The position numbers and the translations under genes are program-made. The notes beneath the pieces were generated by a model. It did no database searches. It was given only the letters and a program-made list of their open reading frames with translations, and had not been told where the DNA came from. From an uncultured Chryseobacterium sp. (GTDB taxonomy: Bacteria; Bacteroidota; Bacteroidia; Flavobacteriales; Weeksellaceae), in the NCBI RefSeq assembly GCF_936933875.1, contig NZ_CAKZIK010000030.1, positions 85,840 to 149,839 of the forward strand: a stretch of 64,000 bases of DNA, given 5' to 3'. This document shows, piece by piece, positions 51,494 to 59,210 of the stretch; the stretch's first letter is position 1; every line of letters starts with the position of its first letter.

Positions 51494-52659
51494 TACTCAA
51501 ACATTTCAGCCAAACGCACGGATTTTATTTCTCTTTCAGAATATAAATCTCCTGCAGATTTTGTTTTGTTAAGTTTTGGGTATAAGTTGACACCAATTAT
51601 TTTCAGTTTCCCCTCTTCTACCCAATTTTGTTCTTTTACAGCTTGTTCATATATTTTTTTCTGAATCAAACCTGTTTTCAAAATTTCACAATAACCTCCT
51701 GTTTCCTCGATTTCAAGGAAGAATTGCCAAGATTTTTCTGCGAACTGCATCGTTAAATCTTCAATGTAATAACTTCCGTTTCCGGCATCTTCAAATACAT
51801 TAATGATACTTTCGTAAGCCAAAACAATCTGCTGCTTGAAAGAAATTTCTTCAGAAAGTTCGTTTTGGTTTTCTAATTTATAATTATTGGAAAACACTGC
51901 ATCTGCACCTCCAATCATGGCTGCAGAAAGCTCAAGTGTAGAACGGATGAGATTATTTTCTTCGTCGTTTTTCGCTTTGTTCCTTAAAGAAGTCTCCGCA
52001 AAAATATACGGAACTTCATTCAAGCCAAATTCTTTGGAAAGTTGATTGAAAACGAGTTTAAAAGCCCGGATTTTAGAAATTTCAAAGAAATAATTTCCAC
52101 CAACAGCAAATCTGAAAACGATATGTCGCAAAACTTCCGAACCGAAATTCTCTGTCAGTTCTTTTGTTTTAGCTAAAGCAATTCCAAGCTGTTGGTAAAT
52201 TGCAGCTCCCGAATTTTGATGAAGTGAAACATCAACGCCGATATTTCTGTCAAAAGATTTTGCTAAAAGTTCCTTTCCTAAATTGAGATTGATTTCGCCT
52301 TTTTCATTATCAGAAAAAAGGTCAACCAAACAAAAATAGCTGTTGTTATCGTCCGGTGTAAGGTGTTCTGCTAAATCTTTATTATTGATGAATATTGATT
52401 TTTCGTCTAAATCCTCAACATTTTCATCCAAAAGAAAAGCGAAAATATTTTCTTCGGCACCTTCGTGATAGGTAGAAACCAACTGCGTGGATTCTTCAAC
52501 CTTCGGAAGATTTTTCAAAGGCTTTGAAACGTTATCGTAGTAGGGTTTTACAGTGATACCTTCAAGATTTTCCTTTTTCAGTACTGCATAAATATCATCA
52601 GTTTTCAACTGTTTCTGTACGAGGCTTTCCCAATCCTGAAGTGAAATTTTCGAAGACAT
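51493..52659 (-). CDS. mutA: Methylmalonyl-CoA mutase small (beta) subunit, short form
   Basis: This 388-residue protein resembles the TIM-barrel half of the small mutase subunit: QDWESLVQKQLKTDDIY, ITVKPYYD, FRFAVGGNYFFEISKIRAFK and IYEQAVKEQNWVEEGKLKIIGVNLYP. It lacks a B12-binding domain and is shorter than the usual 450-620. The subunit is normally structural. The large catalytic subunit is not next to it; its place is taken by the methyltransferase that overlaps its stop. Confidence 0.85.
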   Translation of the reverse strand: MSSKISLQDWESLVQKQLKTDDIYAVLKKENLEGITVKPYYDNVSKPLKNLPKVEESTQLVSTYHEGAEENIFAFLLDENVEDLDEKSIFINNKDLAEHLTPDDNNSYFCLVDLFSDNEKGEINLNLGKELLAKSFDRNIGVDVSLHQNSGAAIYQQLGIALAKTKELTENFGSEVLRHIVFRFAVGGNYFFEISKIRAFKLVFNQLSKEFGLNEVPYIFAETSLRNKAKNDEENNLIRSTLELSAAMIGGADAVFSNNYKLENQNELSEEISFKQQIVLAYESIINVFEDAGNGSYYIEDLTMQFAEKSWQFFLEIEETGGYCEILKTGLIQKKIYEQAVKEQNWVEEGKLKIIGVNLYPKLNKTKSAGDLYSEREIKSVRLAEMFE

Positions 52660-52664
52660 TTTTG

Positions 52665-53018
52665 TTATTTTTTTGCAATTTTAGAACTGTCCACAACCAA
52701 AATAAAGATTTCTTCATTCGGTTTTTTCATGAAATAATTTTCACGGGCAAATTTCTCCTTCTCGGATTTGTTGTTCATGAGTTTTTTATAGAAATCGTCG
52801 TTCTTTTTGTATTCGGTTTTGTAATAATCCAGCTGTTCCTCATATTTGTTAATTTCGCCGTTTAACTCATTAATTACGAGGAATGAAGTGCTGTCGAAAA
52901 AGACCATCCAAACTAAAAATAAAAAAATCGTGATGAAATATTTGTTCAGAACATATTTCCTGGCAAATTTCATGAGTGGTGTCCTCGGTTTGATATCTTT
53001 AATTAGGTTCTCTTCCAT
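52665..53018 (-). CDS. Septum formation initiator DivIC/FtsB family
   Basis: This 117-residue protein has one membrane helix (YFITIFLFLVWMVFFDSTSF, about residues 28-47) followed by a coiled coil (INELNGEINKYEEQLDYYKTEYKKN). It is a bitopic division protein that pairs with FtsL and FtsQ-like partners at the septum. It sits two bases from udk and five from mutA in the same leftward cluster. Confidence 0.9.
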   Translation of the reverse strand: MEENLIKDIKPRTPLMKFARKYVLNKYFITIFLFLVWMVFFDSTSFLVINELNGEINKYEEQLDYYKTEYKKNDDFYKKLMNNKSEKEKFARENYFMKKPNEEIFILVVDSSKIAKK

Positions 53019-53020
53019 TT

Positions 53021-53638
53021 TTAGTGTGTTTTTTTGAGGGTATTGTTGATAACCGTTGATAGAAAATCAATCGCAACCGTATTTTGCTTCATGTTCGGAA
53101 CAATTAAATCTGCTTCGTTTTTTGAAGGTTCAATAAATTCCTGATGCATTGGTTTCAAAGTCGTTTGATAGCGGTGTAAAACTTCCTGCAAATCTCTACC
53201 TCTTTCCTGCGTATCGCGACGAATTCTTCGGATTAACCTTTCGTCTGAGTCTGCGTGTACAAAAACTTTCAAATCATATTCCTTCAAAAGCTCTTTGTTG
53301 GTTAAAACCAAAATTCCTTCCACAATCAGAACATTTTTAGGCTCCACTGTAACGTGGTCTCCGGTTCTGGAATGGGTTACAAAACTGTACAAAGGCTGTT
53401 CAATGGCTTCGTTGTTTTTTAAAGCTTTTACGTGGGAAATCAAAAGGTCAAAATCGATGGATTTTGGATGGTCATAATTCAGCATTTCTCTTTCAGAAAG
53501 GGTAAGGTGTTGATTGTCATGATAATAATTGTCCTGAGAAAGAACATTCACGCCTTCGACATTAAGTTGCTGAAGAATTTTATTAACAACAGTAGTTTTA
53601 CCGGAACCGGTGCCTCCTGCAATTCCTATTACAAGCAT
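53021..53638 (-). CDS. udk: Uridine kinase
   Basis: The start at 53638 gives 205 residues: MLVIGIAGGTGSGKTTVVNK (P-loop), the substrate loop QDNYYHD, NYDHPKSIDFDLL and RRIRRDTQERGR. It phosphorylates uridine and cytidine in salvage. The upstream extension to 53737 has no family sequence and crosses the promoter, so it is rejected. A well-spaced promoter precedes the chosen start. Confidence 0.95.
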   Translation of the reverse strand: MLVIGIAGGTGSGKTTVVNKILQQLNVEGVNVLSQDNYYHDNQHLTLSEREMLNYDHPKSIDFDLLISHVKALKNNEAIEQPLYSFVTHSRTGDHVTVEPKNVLIVEGILVLTNKELLKEYDLKVFVHADSDERLIRRIRRDTQERGRDLQEVLHRYQTTLKPMHQEFIEPSKNEADLIVPNMKQNTVAIDFLSTVINNTLKKTH

Positions 53639-53651
53639 TGATAAGTTTTTA

Positions 53652-53681
53652 CAAATATAGTATTTTGCAGTACTTCCGCAA
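53652..53681 (-). promoter_or_regulatory. udk promoter with both -33 and -7 boxes
   Basis: On the minus strand TTG (53679-53681) and TATATTTG (53652-53659) are 19 bp apart, the canonical Bacteroidota arrangement, and the ATG follows 13 bp downstream. This is the best-formed promoter in the window. Confidence 0.75.
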
Positions 53682-53720
53682 ATAAAAAGCAGCAGTTTTT
53701 TGGGCTGAAAAAGTATAGGT

Positions 53721-54341
53721 TTAACCGTTCGGTTCAAGCCCCAAAATATAATAGAAAACAGCCAAAACCCTGGCTAAAAATTCTCGCGATTGGTTCCGGT
53801 AAAAACTTTCAGGTCTTTGACTTTCTTGAGCGTCGAAAGCAAGCGCATTCATATTAATAGAACGCGCGAAAAACAACGCACGAAGATTGTGATATCCCTG
53901 TGAAACAATGATGATATTATTCTGCTCGTAAATTTCTTTGCATCTTTTAACAGAAAGCTGAGTTTTAAAGCCTTTCGTGTCCATCGTTATAATTTCTTCC
54001 GGAACGCCTTCCTGATAAACCAAATAATTTCTCATCGCAGTTGGTTCGTCATAGCCTTTCGATTTTTCACCACTTACGATAATTTTTTTCACTTTTCCGT
54101 GATGATACAACAATGCTGCAGCGTCCATTCGGTAAACAAAATAAGGATTTGCCAGTCCGGATTTCATTTTCGGAGATGTTCCCAAAACTAAGGCAGTTTC
54201 GCGAGGTGGAATTTTAGAAATCTTGTTATAACTTCTACCATTCGTTAAAGCAAATACCCAAATATTTGCCAAAAGCATCAGCAAAACAGCCAACTCAATG
54301 GTCGCAAAAAATGATTTGAATATGTCGAGAATTATTTTCAA
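53721..54341 (-). CDS. SanA/YdcF-like membrane protein, TTG start
   Basis: This 206-residue protein has one N-terminal membrane segment and a DUF218 domain: ALVLGTSPKMKSGLANPYFVYRMDAA, VKKIIVSGEKS, TAMRNYLV and IIIVSQGYHNLRALFFA. SanA of E. coli affects envelope permeability. No ATG is available; TTG at 54341 is the likely start, or a codon a little upstream, since an in-frame TGA closes the frame seven codons before it. The start lies in a 22-bp tandem repeat. Confidence 0.85.
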   Translation of the reverse strand: MKIILDIFKSFFATIELAVLLMLLANIWVFALTNGRSYNKISKIPPRETALVLGTSPKMKSGLANPYFVYRMDAAALLYHHGKVKKIIVSGEKSKGYDEPTAMRNYLVYQEGVPEEIITMDTKGFKTQLSVKRCKEIYEQNNIIIVSQGYHNLRALFFARSINMNALAFDAQESQRPESFYRNQSREFLARVLAVFYYILGLEPNG

Positions 54342-54388
54342 AATTTCTTTTAAATTAAATCAAAATTTCTTTTAAATTAAATCAAAAT
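54339..54388. repeat. 22-bp tandem duplication between sanA-like start and reductase stop
   Basis: Two identical 22-bp units (54339-54360 and 54361-54382), starting CAAAATTTCTTTTAAATTAA, are followed by a partial third. The second unit contains the end of the reductase gene (DLI and its TAA); the first repeats it and leads into the TTG start of the sanA-like gene. Confidence 0.85.
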
Positions 54389-55496
54389 CTACTTTAACAG
54401 ATTTGCTTAAAACTACTGACATACAAGCTAATATATGTCCTTTTTCTTCTTCTTTTTCGGTAAGGTATTCATTTTCCAACAGTTCAACGTCGCCTTCAAT
54501 TAATTTACATTCGCAGCTTCCGCAAATTCCCGATTTACAGGAATAAGGAACCGGAAATTTCTGAATGAGAAGTTGCTGTAATAGTCGGGTTTTATTGTCT
54601 TGTAGCTGGGTTTGATATTGTTTCCCAAAAATCTTAAAATCCACCGAAATATCTTCTACCAAAGGAAATTCTTTTTCCTGAGGATAAATATCTTCATTAA
54701 ATTCTTCAAACAGTTCAAAATGAATATTTTTCTTTGGAATTCCGTTATTGAAACAGGCATTAGCCAGAGATTTTATCATCTCTCCTTTTCCGCAAATTAA
54801 CACTTCGTCTACAGAATCCCAAAGCGTAACTTCCTCATCCGTGTCATCAATCATCATCATTTGGTTAATGATCAGGTTAAGTTTTTTTTCGTTGAGTCTG
54901 CCCTCAAATAGGGCGTTTCCAATTTTTTCCCTTGAAAAAAAGTAATGAATTTCTAGTCGGTTGGAATATTTGCTCTGCAGTTCGTCGAGTTCTTTTTTAA
55001 AAACGACTTCATCCATACTTTTGTTTCCGTAAAAAAGCAAAAGCCTCGATCTTGGTTCGTTGTGAAGAATATTTTTGAAATGACTTAAAACCGGAGTAAT
55101 TCCAATTCCGCCCGCAAAACCAATAATCGTTCGGAATTCGTGCGGTTTGGAAACCAAAGTAAACCTTCCCTGTGGTTCGGAAACTTCTAGTTCATCACCA
55201 ATCTGATAATTTTCAAATAAATCTTTAGTGGAACTTTTTTCGGAATTGATTTTAATTCCTAGTGAAATCTTCTCCTCAAAAGGTGCGGAAGTAATGGAAT
55301 AATCATTGTAAAAATCTTTACCGTCCGAAAGGTATTTTAAAGTAACAAACTGTCCTGCTTCAAAATGATACAAAGATTTCAGGCTTTCCGGAACCTCGAA
55401 TTCTAGCCCGAAAGTGCTTTTGGTCAGTTGTTTTTTTTTCGTTATTTTTAGCCGATGAAAACGGGCTTGCTTTTGCTTCGGTAGAAGTTTTTCCAT
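54372..55496 (-). CDS. Flavodoxin/ferredoxin reductase with C-terminal [2Fe-2S] domain (PaaK/PaaE-like)
   Basis: The start at 55496 gives 374 residues. The N-terminal FAD domain has YNDYSITSAP, the NAD(P) domain has IGFAGGIGITPVLSHF and LLFYGNKSMDEV. The plant-type ferredoxin domain ends the protein with CKSGICGSCECKL and HILAC, giving the four cluster cysteines. It passes electrons from NAD(P)H to an oxygenase or desaturase. No oxygenase partner is adjacent, so it might serve the acyl-ACP desaturase at 20 kb. Confidence 0.9.
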   Translation of the reverse strand: MEKLLPKQKQARFHRLKITKKKQLTKSTFGLEFEVPESLKSLYHFEAGQFVTLKYLSDGKDFYNDYSITSAPFEEKISLGIKINSEKSSTKDLFENYQIGDELEVSEPQGRFTLVSKPHEFRTIIGFAGGIGITPVLSHFKNILHNEPRSRLLLFYGNKSMDEVVFKKELDELQSKYSNRLEIHYFFSREKIGNALFEGRLNEKKLNLIINQMMMIDDTDEEVTLWDSVDEVLICGKGEMIKSLANACFNNGIPKKNIHFELFEEFNEDIYPQEKEFPLVEDISVDFKIFGKQYQTQLQDNKTRLLQQLLIQKFPVPYSCKSGICGSCECKLIEGDVELLENEYLTEKEEEKGHILACMSVVLSKSVKVDFDLI

Positions 55497-55530
55497 ATCG
55501 ATTTTCAAAATCAAAAGTAATAAAAATAAA

Positions 55531-56136
55531 ATGAAAAAACTGATACTCGGATTTGCATTATTGGGAGTTTTAACAGCCTGTAAGAAGGAAAAAACTGTCG
55601 CTGCTGAAGAAAACTATGAAACCGATTCTGTAGTGGTACCCGAATCCAACGAAATTACGGAGGTTACCGCACCTTTCAAACAGGTAGAACTTTCTCCGGC
55701 TCAAGCTTCTGAATATTTGGCTGCTAAACAAAATGATACGTTGTATGTAAACAATTTTTTTGCAACCTGGTGTGGACCTTGTATGCGTGAAATCCCACAT
55801 TTCAAAGAAAAAATGGCTGAACTTCAGGGCAAACCTGTGAAATTTACCTTCATCAGTTTAGACCAAAAAACTGATTGGCCTGAAGCGGTAAAGAACTTTG
55901 CAGAAGAAAATAATTTATCTAATAATATTGTTCTTTTAGACGGTGCTCAATTGGCTCCGGAATTTTTCAGAACCAATTTTAAACAATGGGACGGTGGTTC
56001 TATTCCTTTCACCTTTATCAGAAAAGGCGACAAAACAGACGAAACGGTGGGAATGATGAGCAAGGAAATGTTGGATGAAAAAATTAATTTGTTCTTGGCA
56101 TCCAACGAAGCTTCAAAAACAGAAGCTACAAAATAA
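55531..56136 (+). CDS. TlpA-family thiol-disulfide lipoprotein
   Basis: This 201-residue protein has a lipoprotein signal (MKKLILGFALLGVLTAC), an acidic linker, and a thioredoxin domain with FFATWCGPCMREIPHF and the cis-Pro loop GGSIPFTFI. It is predicted to reduce disulfides outside the cytoplasm, for example in cytochrome c maturation or on apoproteins. It is eight bases before the iron-transporter permease and likely in the same transcript. Confidence 0.92.
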   Translation: MKKLILGFALLGVLTACKKEKTVAAEENYETDSVVVPESNEITEVTAPFKQVELSPAQASEYLAAKQNDTLYVNNFFATWCGPCMREIPHFKEKMAELQGKPVKFTFISLDQKTDWPEAVKNFAEENNLSNNIVLLDGAQLAPEFFRTNFKQWDGGSIPFTFIRKGDKTDETVGMMSKEMLDEKINLFLASNEASKTEATK

Positions 56137-56144
56137 TTTTGTAA

Positions 56145-57116
56145 ATGTCTTTAAGTTTTAGAAATCTTATTGCTGTTCTGGTTGCGCTTGTCATATTGTC
56201 GATTTTGCTCAACCTTAACATAGGATTTCTAAAACTTTCTTTTTTGGATTTTTTCGGAAATACAGAAAACTCACAAATTGCTGAATTGCGTATTAACCGT
56301 GTCTTAGTAATGCTTTTGGCAGGAATTTCCATTCCAACTTCCGGGTTTTTGCTGCAGGAATATTTTCAGAACCCTTTGGCAGGACCATCGGTTTTGGGAA
56401 TTACTTCTGTGGCGAGTTTGAGTGTCGCTTTTTACATTTTCTTTTCGCAGAATCTTATTCTTCCCGAATTTTTGCAGAACAGTTTTCTGAGTATTTCAGC
56501 CGTTATTGGAAGTCTTTTGTTGATGTTGGTTTTGTTGGCTTTTTCGAACCGTTTTCAGGATAAATCTTTCCTGATTATTTTCGGGTTTTTAGTTTCTGCT
56601 TTAGCGGGAGCAATTGTTTCTGTTTTACAATTTTACGCAGATGATCAAAGTTTAAAAAATTACATTTTATGGAGTTTTGGTGCGAATAATTCGGTGACGA
56701 GAAATCAAATCTTGATTTTGACGATTATTGTTTTGGTTGGACTTTTTCTAAGTTTTAAATCCATCAAACCTTTGATTGGAAATGCTTTAGGAACGAATTA
56801 CGCACAAAGTTTGGGTGTTAATCTTCACGCTTTAAAATATTTAATTATCATTGCTTCTTCCCTGCTTTCTGCGTCAGTTACGGCGTTTTTAGGACCTGTT
56901 TTGTTTATAGGAATTGTCGTTCCGCATTTTGCAAGAATGATTTACAATCCCGCAAAATTATGGCAGCAATGGATTTTGAATATGGTTTTGGGAATTTTAA
57001 TCATGGAAGTTTTTTCATCCGTTTCGGAAATTTCACAGTTTCCTTTGAATGTCATTACTTCACTGTTTGGAATTCCCGTGATATTGATGATGCTTTTAAA
57101 GAATAAAAATGTTTAA
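56145..57116 (+). CDS. FecCD-type iron/siderophore/B12 ABC transporter permease
   Basis: This 323-residue protein has about nine hydrophobic segments and the FecCD signatures LRINRVLVMLLAGISIPTSGFLLQ, NPLAGPSVLGITSVASL, ALGTNYAQSLGVN and GPVLFIGIVVPHFARM. It would carry iron-siderophore, haem or cobalamin into the cytoplasm. Its ATPase partner begins only after a GxxExxY cassette 550 bp downstream; no binding protein is adjacent. Confidence 0.93.
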   Translation: MSLSFRNLIAVLVALVILSILLNLNIGFLKLSFLDFFGNTENSQIAELRINRVLVMLLAGISIPTSGFLLQEYFQNPLAGPSVLGITSVASLSVAFYIFFSQNLILPEFLQNSFLSISAVIGSLLLMLVLLAFSNRFQDKSFLIIFGFLVSALAGAIVSVLQFYADDQSLKNYILWSFGANNSVTRNQILILTIIVLVGLFLSFKSIKPLIGNALGTNYAQSLGVNLHALKYLIIIASSLLSASVTAFLGPVLFIGIVVPHFARMIYNPAKLWQQWILNMVLGILIMEVFSSVSEISQFPLNVITSLFGIPVILMMLLKNKNV

Positions 57117-57123
57117 TTTTTAT

Positions 57124-57658
57124 CGCAAAGGCGCAAATTTTATTTGATAAAATTCCGTCTTCAAGGCGCAAGTCATTGAAAATGACAATTTAGAAAAATA
57201 TAACAGTAATATGAATGAAAATGAATTATCAAAAGTGGTTTTTAATTTAGGATTAAAAATTCACAAAAAATTTGGAGCGGGACTTTTTGAAAATGTTTAT
57301 GAAGAATGTTTGCACTATGAATTGAAAAAAACAGGTTTGAAAGTTGAAAAGCAAAAAATTCTTCCTATCATTTACGAAGAATTAAGAATAGAAAATGCGT
57401 TCAGAATTGATATCATTGTTGAAGACAAACTGATTCTTGAAATTAAAACTGTAGACTTTATTAATGAGGTCCATAAAGCGCAAATCTTAACCTATCTAAA
57501 ACTGACAAATTGTAAATTAGGCTTAATCGTAAATTTCAGAACTGACGTTTTTAAAGATGGAGTAAAACGCGTAGTGAATGGACTTTAAAATGAAAATCTT
57601 TGATTTTCTTGCGCCTTAAAAGCATAAAAAAAACAAAAGGAAAAATAGCGCCATTGCG
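57124..57658. repeat. Nested inverted repeats bracketing the GxxExxY gene
   Basis: The outer pair is CGCAAAGGCGC (57124-57134)/GCGCCATTGCG (57648-57658), 10 of 11 matching. The inner pair AAGGCGCAAG (57163-57172)/CTTGCGCCTT (57608-57617) is perfect. Together they fill the space between permease stop (57116) and ATPase start (57667), consistent with an inserted cassette. Confidence 0.75.
57211..57588 (+). CDS. GxxExxY family protein (PD-(D/E)XK fold)
   Basis: This 125-residue protein has the name-giving GAGLFENVYEECL (residues about 20-32) and a nuclease-like core, FRIDIIVEDKLILEIKTVD, where Asp and E-I-K match the PD-(D/E)XK pattern. It then has KAQILTYLKLTNCKLGLIVNF. The family is widespread, small and of unknown role. 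The gene interrupts an ABC-transporter operon and is bracketed by inverted repeats, which suggests it moved in as a cassette. Nuclease activity is inferred from fold only. Confidence 0.88.
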   Translation: MNENELSKVVFNLGLKIHKKFGAGLFENVYEECLHYELKKTGLKVEKQKILPIIYEELRIENAFRIDIIVEDKLILEIKTVDFINEVHKAQILTYLKLTNCKLGLIVNFRTDVFKDGVKRVVNGL

Positions 57659-57666
57659 TTGAATTA

Positions 57667-58590
57667 ATGTTTTTACAACTAAAAAATACAGACATTGGTT
57701 ACAAAACTCCTTTAATAAAAGGAGTTGAAACTTCTTTGAAGTTAGGAGAAGTTTGTCTGCTTATTGGAAATAACGGTGTTGGGAAAACCACTTTAATTAA
57801 GAGTATTCTTACTCAAATACCAGTTTTGGAAGGCGAAATTTTCCTGAATCAAAAGAATATTAAGAATGTTTCATTAAAGGAAATCGCAGAACAAATCGCA
57901 GTCGTTTTCTCTAAAGCACAAATTCCGGTGAATTATACTTTGGTGGATTTAATTTCGCTCGGAAAATACATTCATTATCCTTATTATTTTGAATTAAATG
58001 ATGCGGATAAACAGGAAGTTGAAAATATCATTGAAAGTCTAAATTTAAGCCATTACCGAAATTTCACATTAAATAAACTTTCCGACGGAAATCTTCAGAA
58101 AGCATTTATTGGTCGTGCTTTAGCGCAGAATTCTCCCATGATTATTCTGGATGAGCCTACAACTCATTTAGATGAGGAAAACAAAATCATCATTCTGAAA
58201 ATACTTCGAAAACTTGCCGAAGAACACAACAAACTCATTCTTTTCTCTTCCCATGATTGGCGATTAGCAAAAGAATTTTCGGATAAAATCTGGTATGTAA
58301 AAGACCAAAAACTGCAGTCGGGAATTGCTGAAGATATTTTAATCTCAAATCAGGAACTTTCTTCCCCACATCTTTTCGATATTCACGAAAATTTTGTGGC
58401 ACCTCAAATTTTTGCTACTGATTTTCAGAAAGAATTGCTCTACTCTTTTCTGCAAAAAAACTTCAAAAAAGACCTTTCCAATTTCAAATTTGAATTTCAG
58501 GAAACATTTTGGGTGATTTCAACTGATAATTTTCAACAAAAGGCAGAAAATTTTGCTCAAATCGCTGATTTAGTTCAAAACCTTCATTAA
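57667..58590 (+). CDS. ABC transporter ATP-binding protein (iron/siderophore/haem type)
   Basis: This 307-residue protein has Walker A GNNGVGKTTL (about residues 36-45), the signature LSDGNLQKAFIGRALAQ (Asp in place of the first Gly and Asn for Gln), Walker B MIILDEPT and the switch His in FSSHDWR. A C-terminal extension of about 80 residues follows. It powers the FecCD permease upstream despite the inserted cassette. The signature departs from LSGGQ and could be checked against relatives. Confidence 0.92.
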   Translation: MFLQLKNTDIGYKTPLIKGVETSLKLGEVCLLIGNNGVGKTTLIKSILTQIPVLEGEIFLNQKNIKNVSLKEIAEQIAVVFSKAQIPVNYTLVDLISLGKYIHYPYYFELNDADKQEVENIIESLNLSHYRNFTLNKLSDGNLQKAFIGRALAQNSPMIILDEPTTHLDEENKIIILKILRKLAEEHNKLILFSSHDWRLAKEFSDKIWYVKDQKLQSGIAEDILISNQELSSPHLFDIHENFVAPQIFATDFQKELLYSFLQKNFKKDLSNFKFEFQETFWVISTDNFQQKAENFAQIADLVQNLH

Positions 58591-58618
58591 TTCTAAATTT
58601 TAAGTAGTTGTTTGATTT

Positions 58619-58637
58619 ATTATGCATGCATAGTATT
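58619..58637. promoter_or_regulatory. Proposed MarR operator, distal inverted copy
   Basis: ATTATGCATGCATAGTATT is the exact reverse complement of 58699-58717. The two copies are 80 bp apart centre to centre, a spacing that could allow looping or cover a second, leftward start. Confidence 0.6.
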
Positions 58638-58698
58638 ATGCTTGTCATAAATTTTAAATGATTGATTATTAAATATTTAACAAATTTTAACTTTCATA

Positions 58699-58720
58699 AA
58701 TACTATGCATGCATAATATT
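58699..58720. promoter_or_regulatory. Proposed MarR operator, promoter-proximal copy
   Basis: AATACTATGCATGCATAAT (58699-58717) extends to 58720. Bases 58702-58720 are identical over 19 bases to the site before etfB. It ends 3 bp before the -7 box, so bound protein would block RNA polymerase. Confidence 0.72.
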
Positions 58721-58723
58721 TAT

Positions 58724-58731
58724 TATATTTG
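58724..58731 (+). promoter_or_regulatory. -7 box of the marR-fad operon promoter
   Basis: TATATTTG is a perfect TAnnTTTG match. Transcription would start about 20 bp before the marR ATG at 58758. Confidence 0.65.
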
Positions 58732-58757
58732 GCTAATCCACATTTTAATTTTTACAT

Positions 58758-59201
58758 ATGGATATCAAAGAAAAATTTGAAATCGATTTAATTCTAAAAC
58801 AGACATGGCTTGCTGTGTCTAAAATGTACTCCGATTTAGCGCAAGACCACGATGCAACCGTTGTACAGGGATTAACTCTTTTAAAAATTGATCCAAAAGA
58901 AGGAACAAGAAGCACGAACTTAGGTCCGAAAATGGCAATTGAGCCCACTTCTCTCACCAGAATCATCAAACTTCTGGAAGATAACGGATATATCTACAAA
59001 GAAAAAACGACAAATGATAAGCGTGAAGTGATTATTAAATTAACTGATAAAGGTTTGAATTCGCGCAACATGTCTAAAGAAGTTGTAGTGAATTTCAATA
59101 AAAGGATTGTAGAAAGAATTCCTGCTGAAAAGTTGGAAACCTTCAAAGAAGTGATGGGAGAAATCCAGAGAATCACCAATGAACTGAATAAAAAGAAATA
59201 A
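58758..59201 (+). CDS. MarR-family transcriptional regulator
   Basis: This 147-residue protein has the winged-helix MarR core: MAIEPTSLTRIIKLLEDNGYIYKEKTTNDKREVIIKLTDKG carries recognition helix and wing. Flanking helices form the dimer. It is the first gene of the beta-oxidation operon and lies directly behind its own proposed operators, so autoregulation is likely. By analogy to other beta-oxidation regulators, an acyl-CoA could be the ligand; this is inference. The fadB-like gene starts 9 bp later. Confidence 0.92.
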   Translation: MDIKEKFEIDLILKQTWLAVSKMYSDLAQDHDATVVQGLTLLKIDPKEGTRSTNLGPKMAIEPTSLTRIIKLLEDNGYIYKEKTTNDKREVIIKLTDKGLNSRNMSKEVVVNFNKRIVERIPAEKLETFKEVMGEIQRITNELNKKK

Positions 59202-59210
59202 TATACTTAA

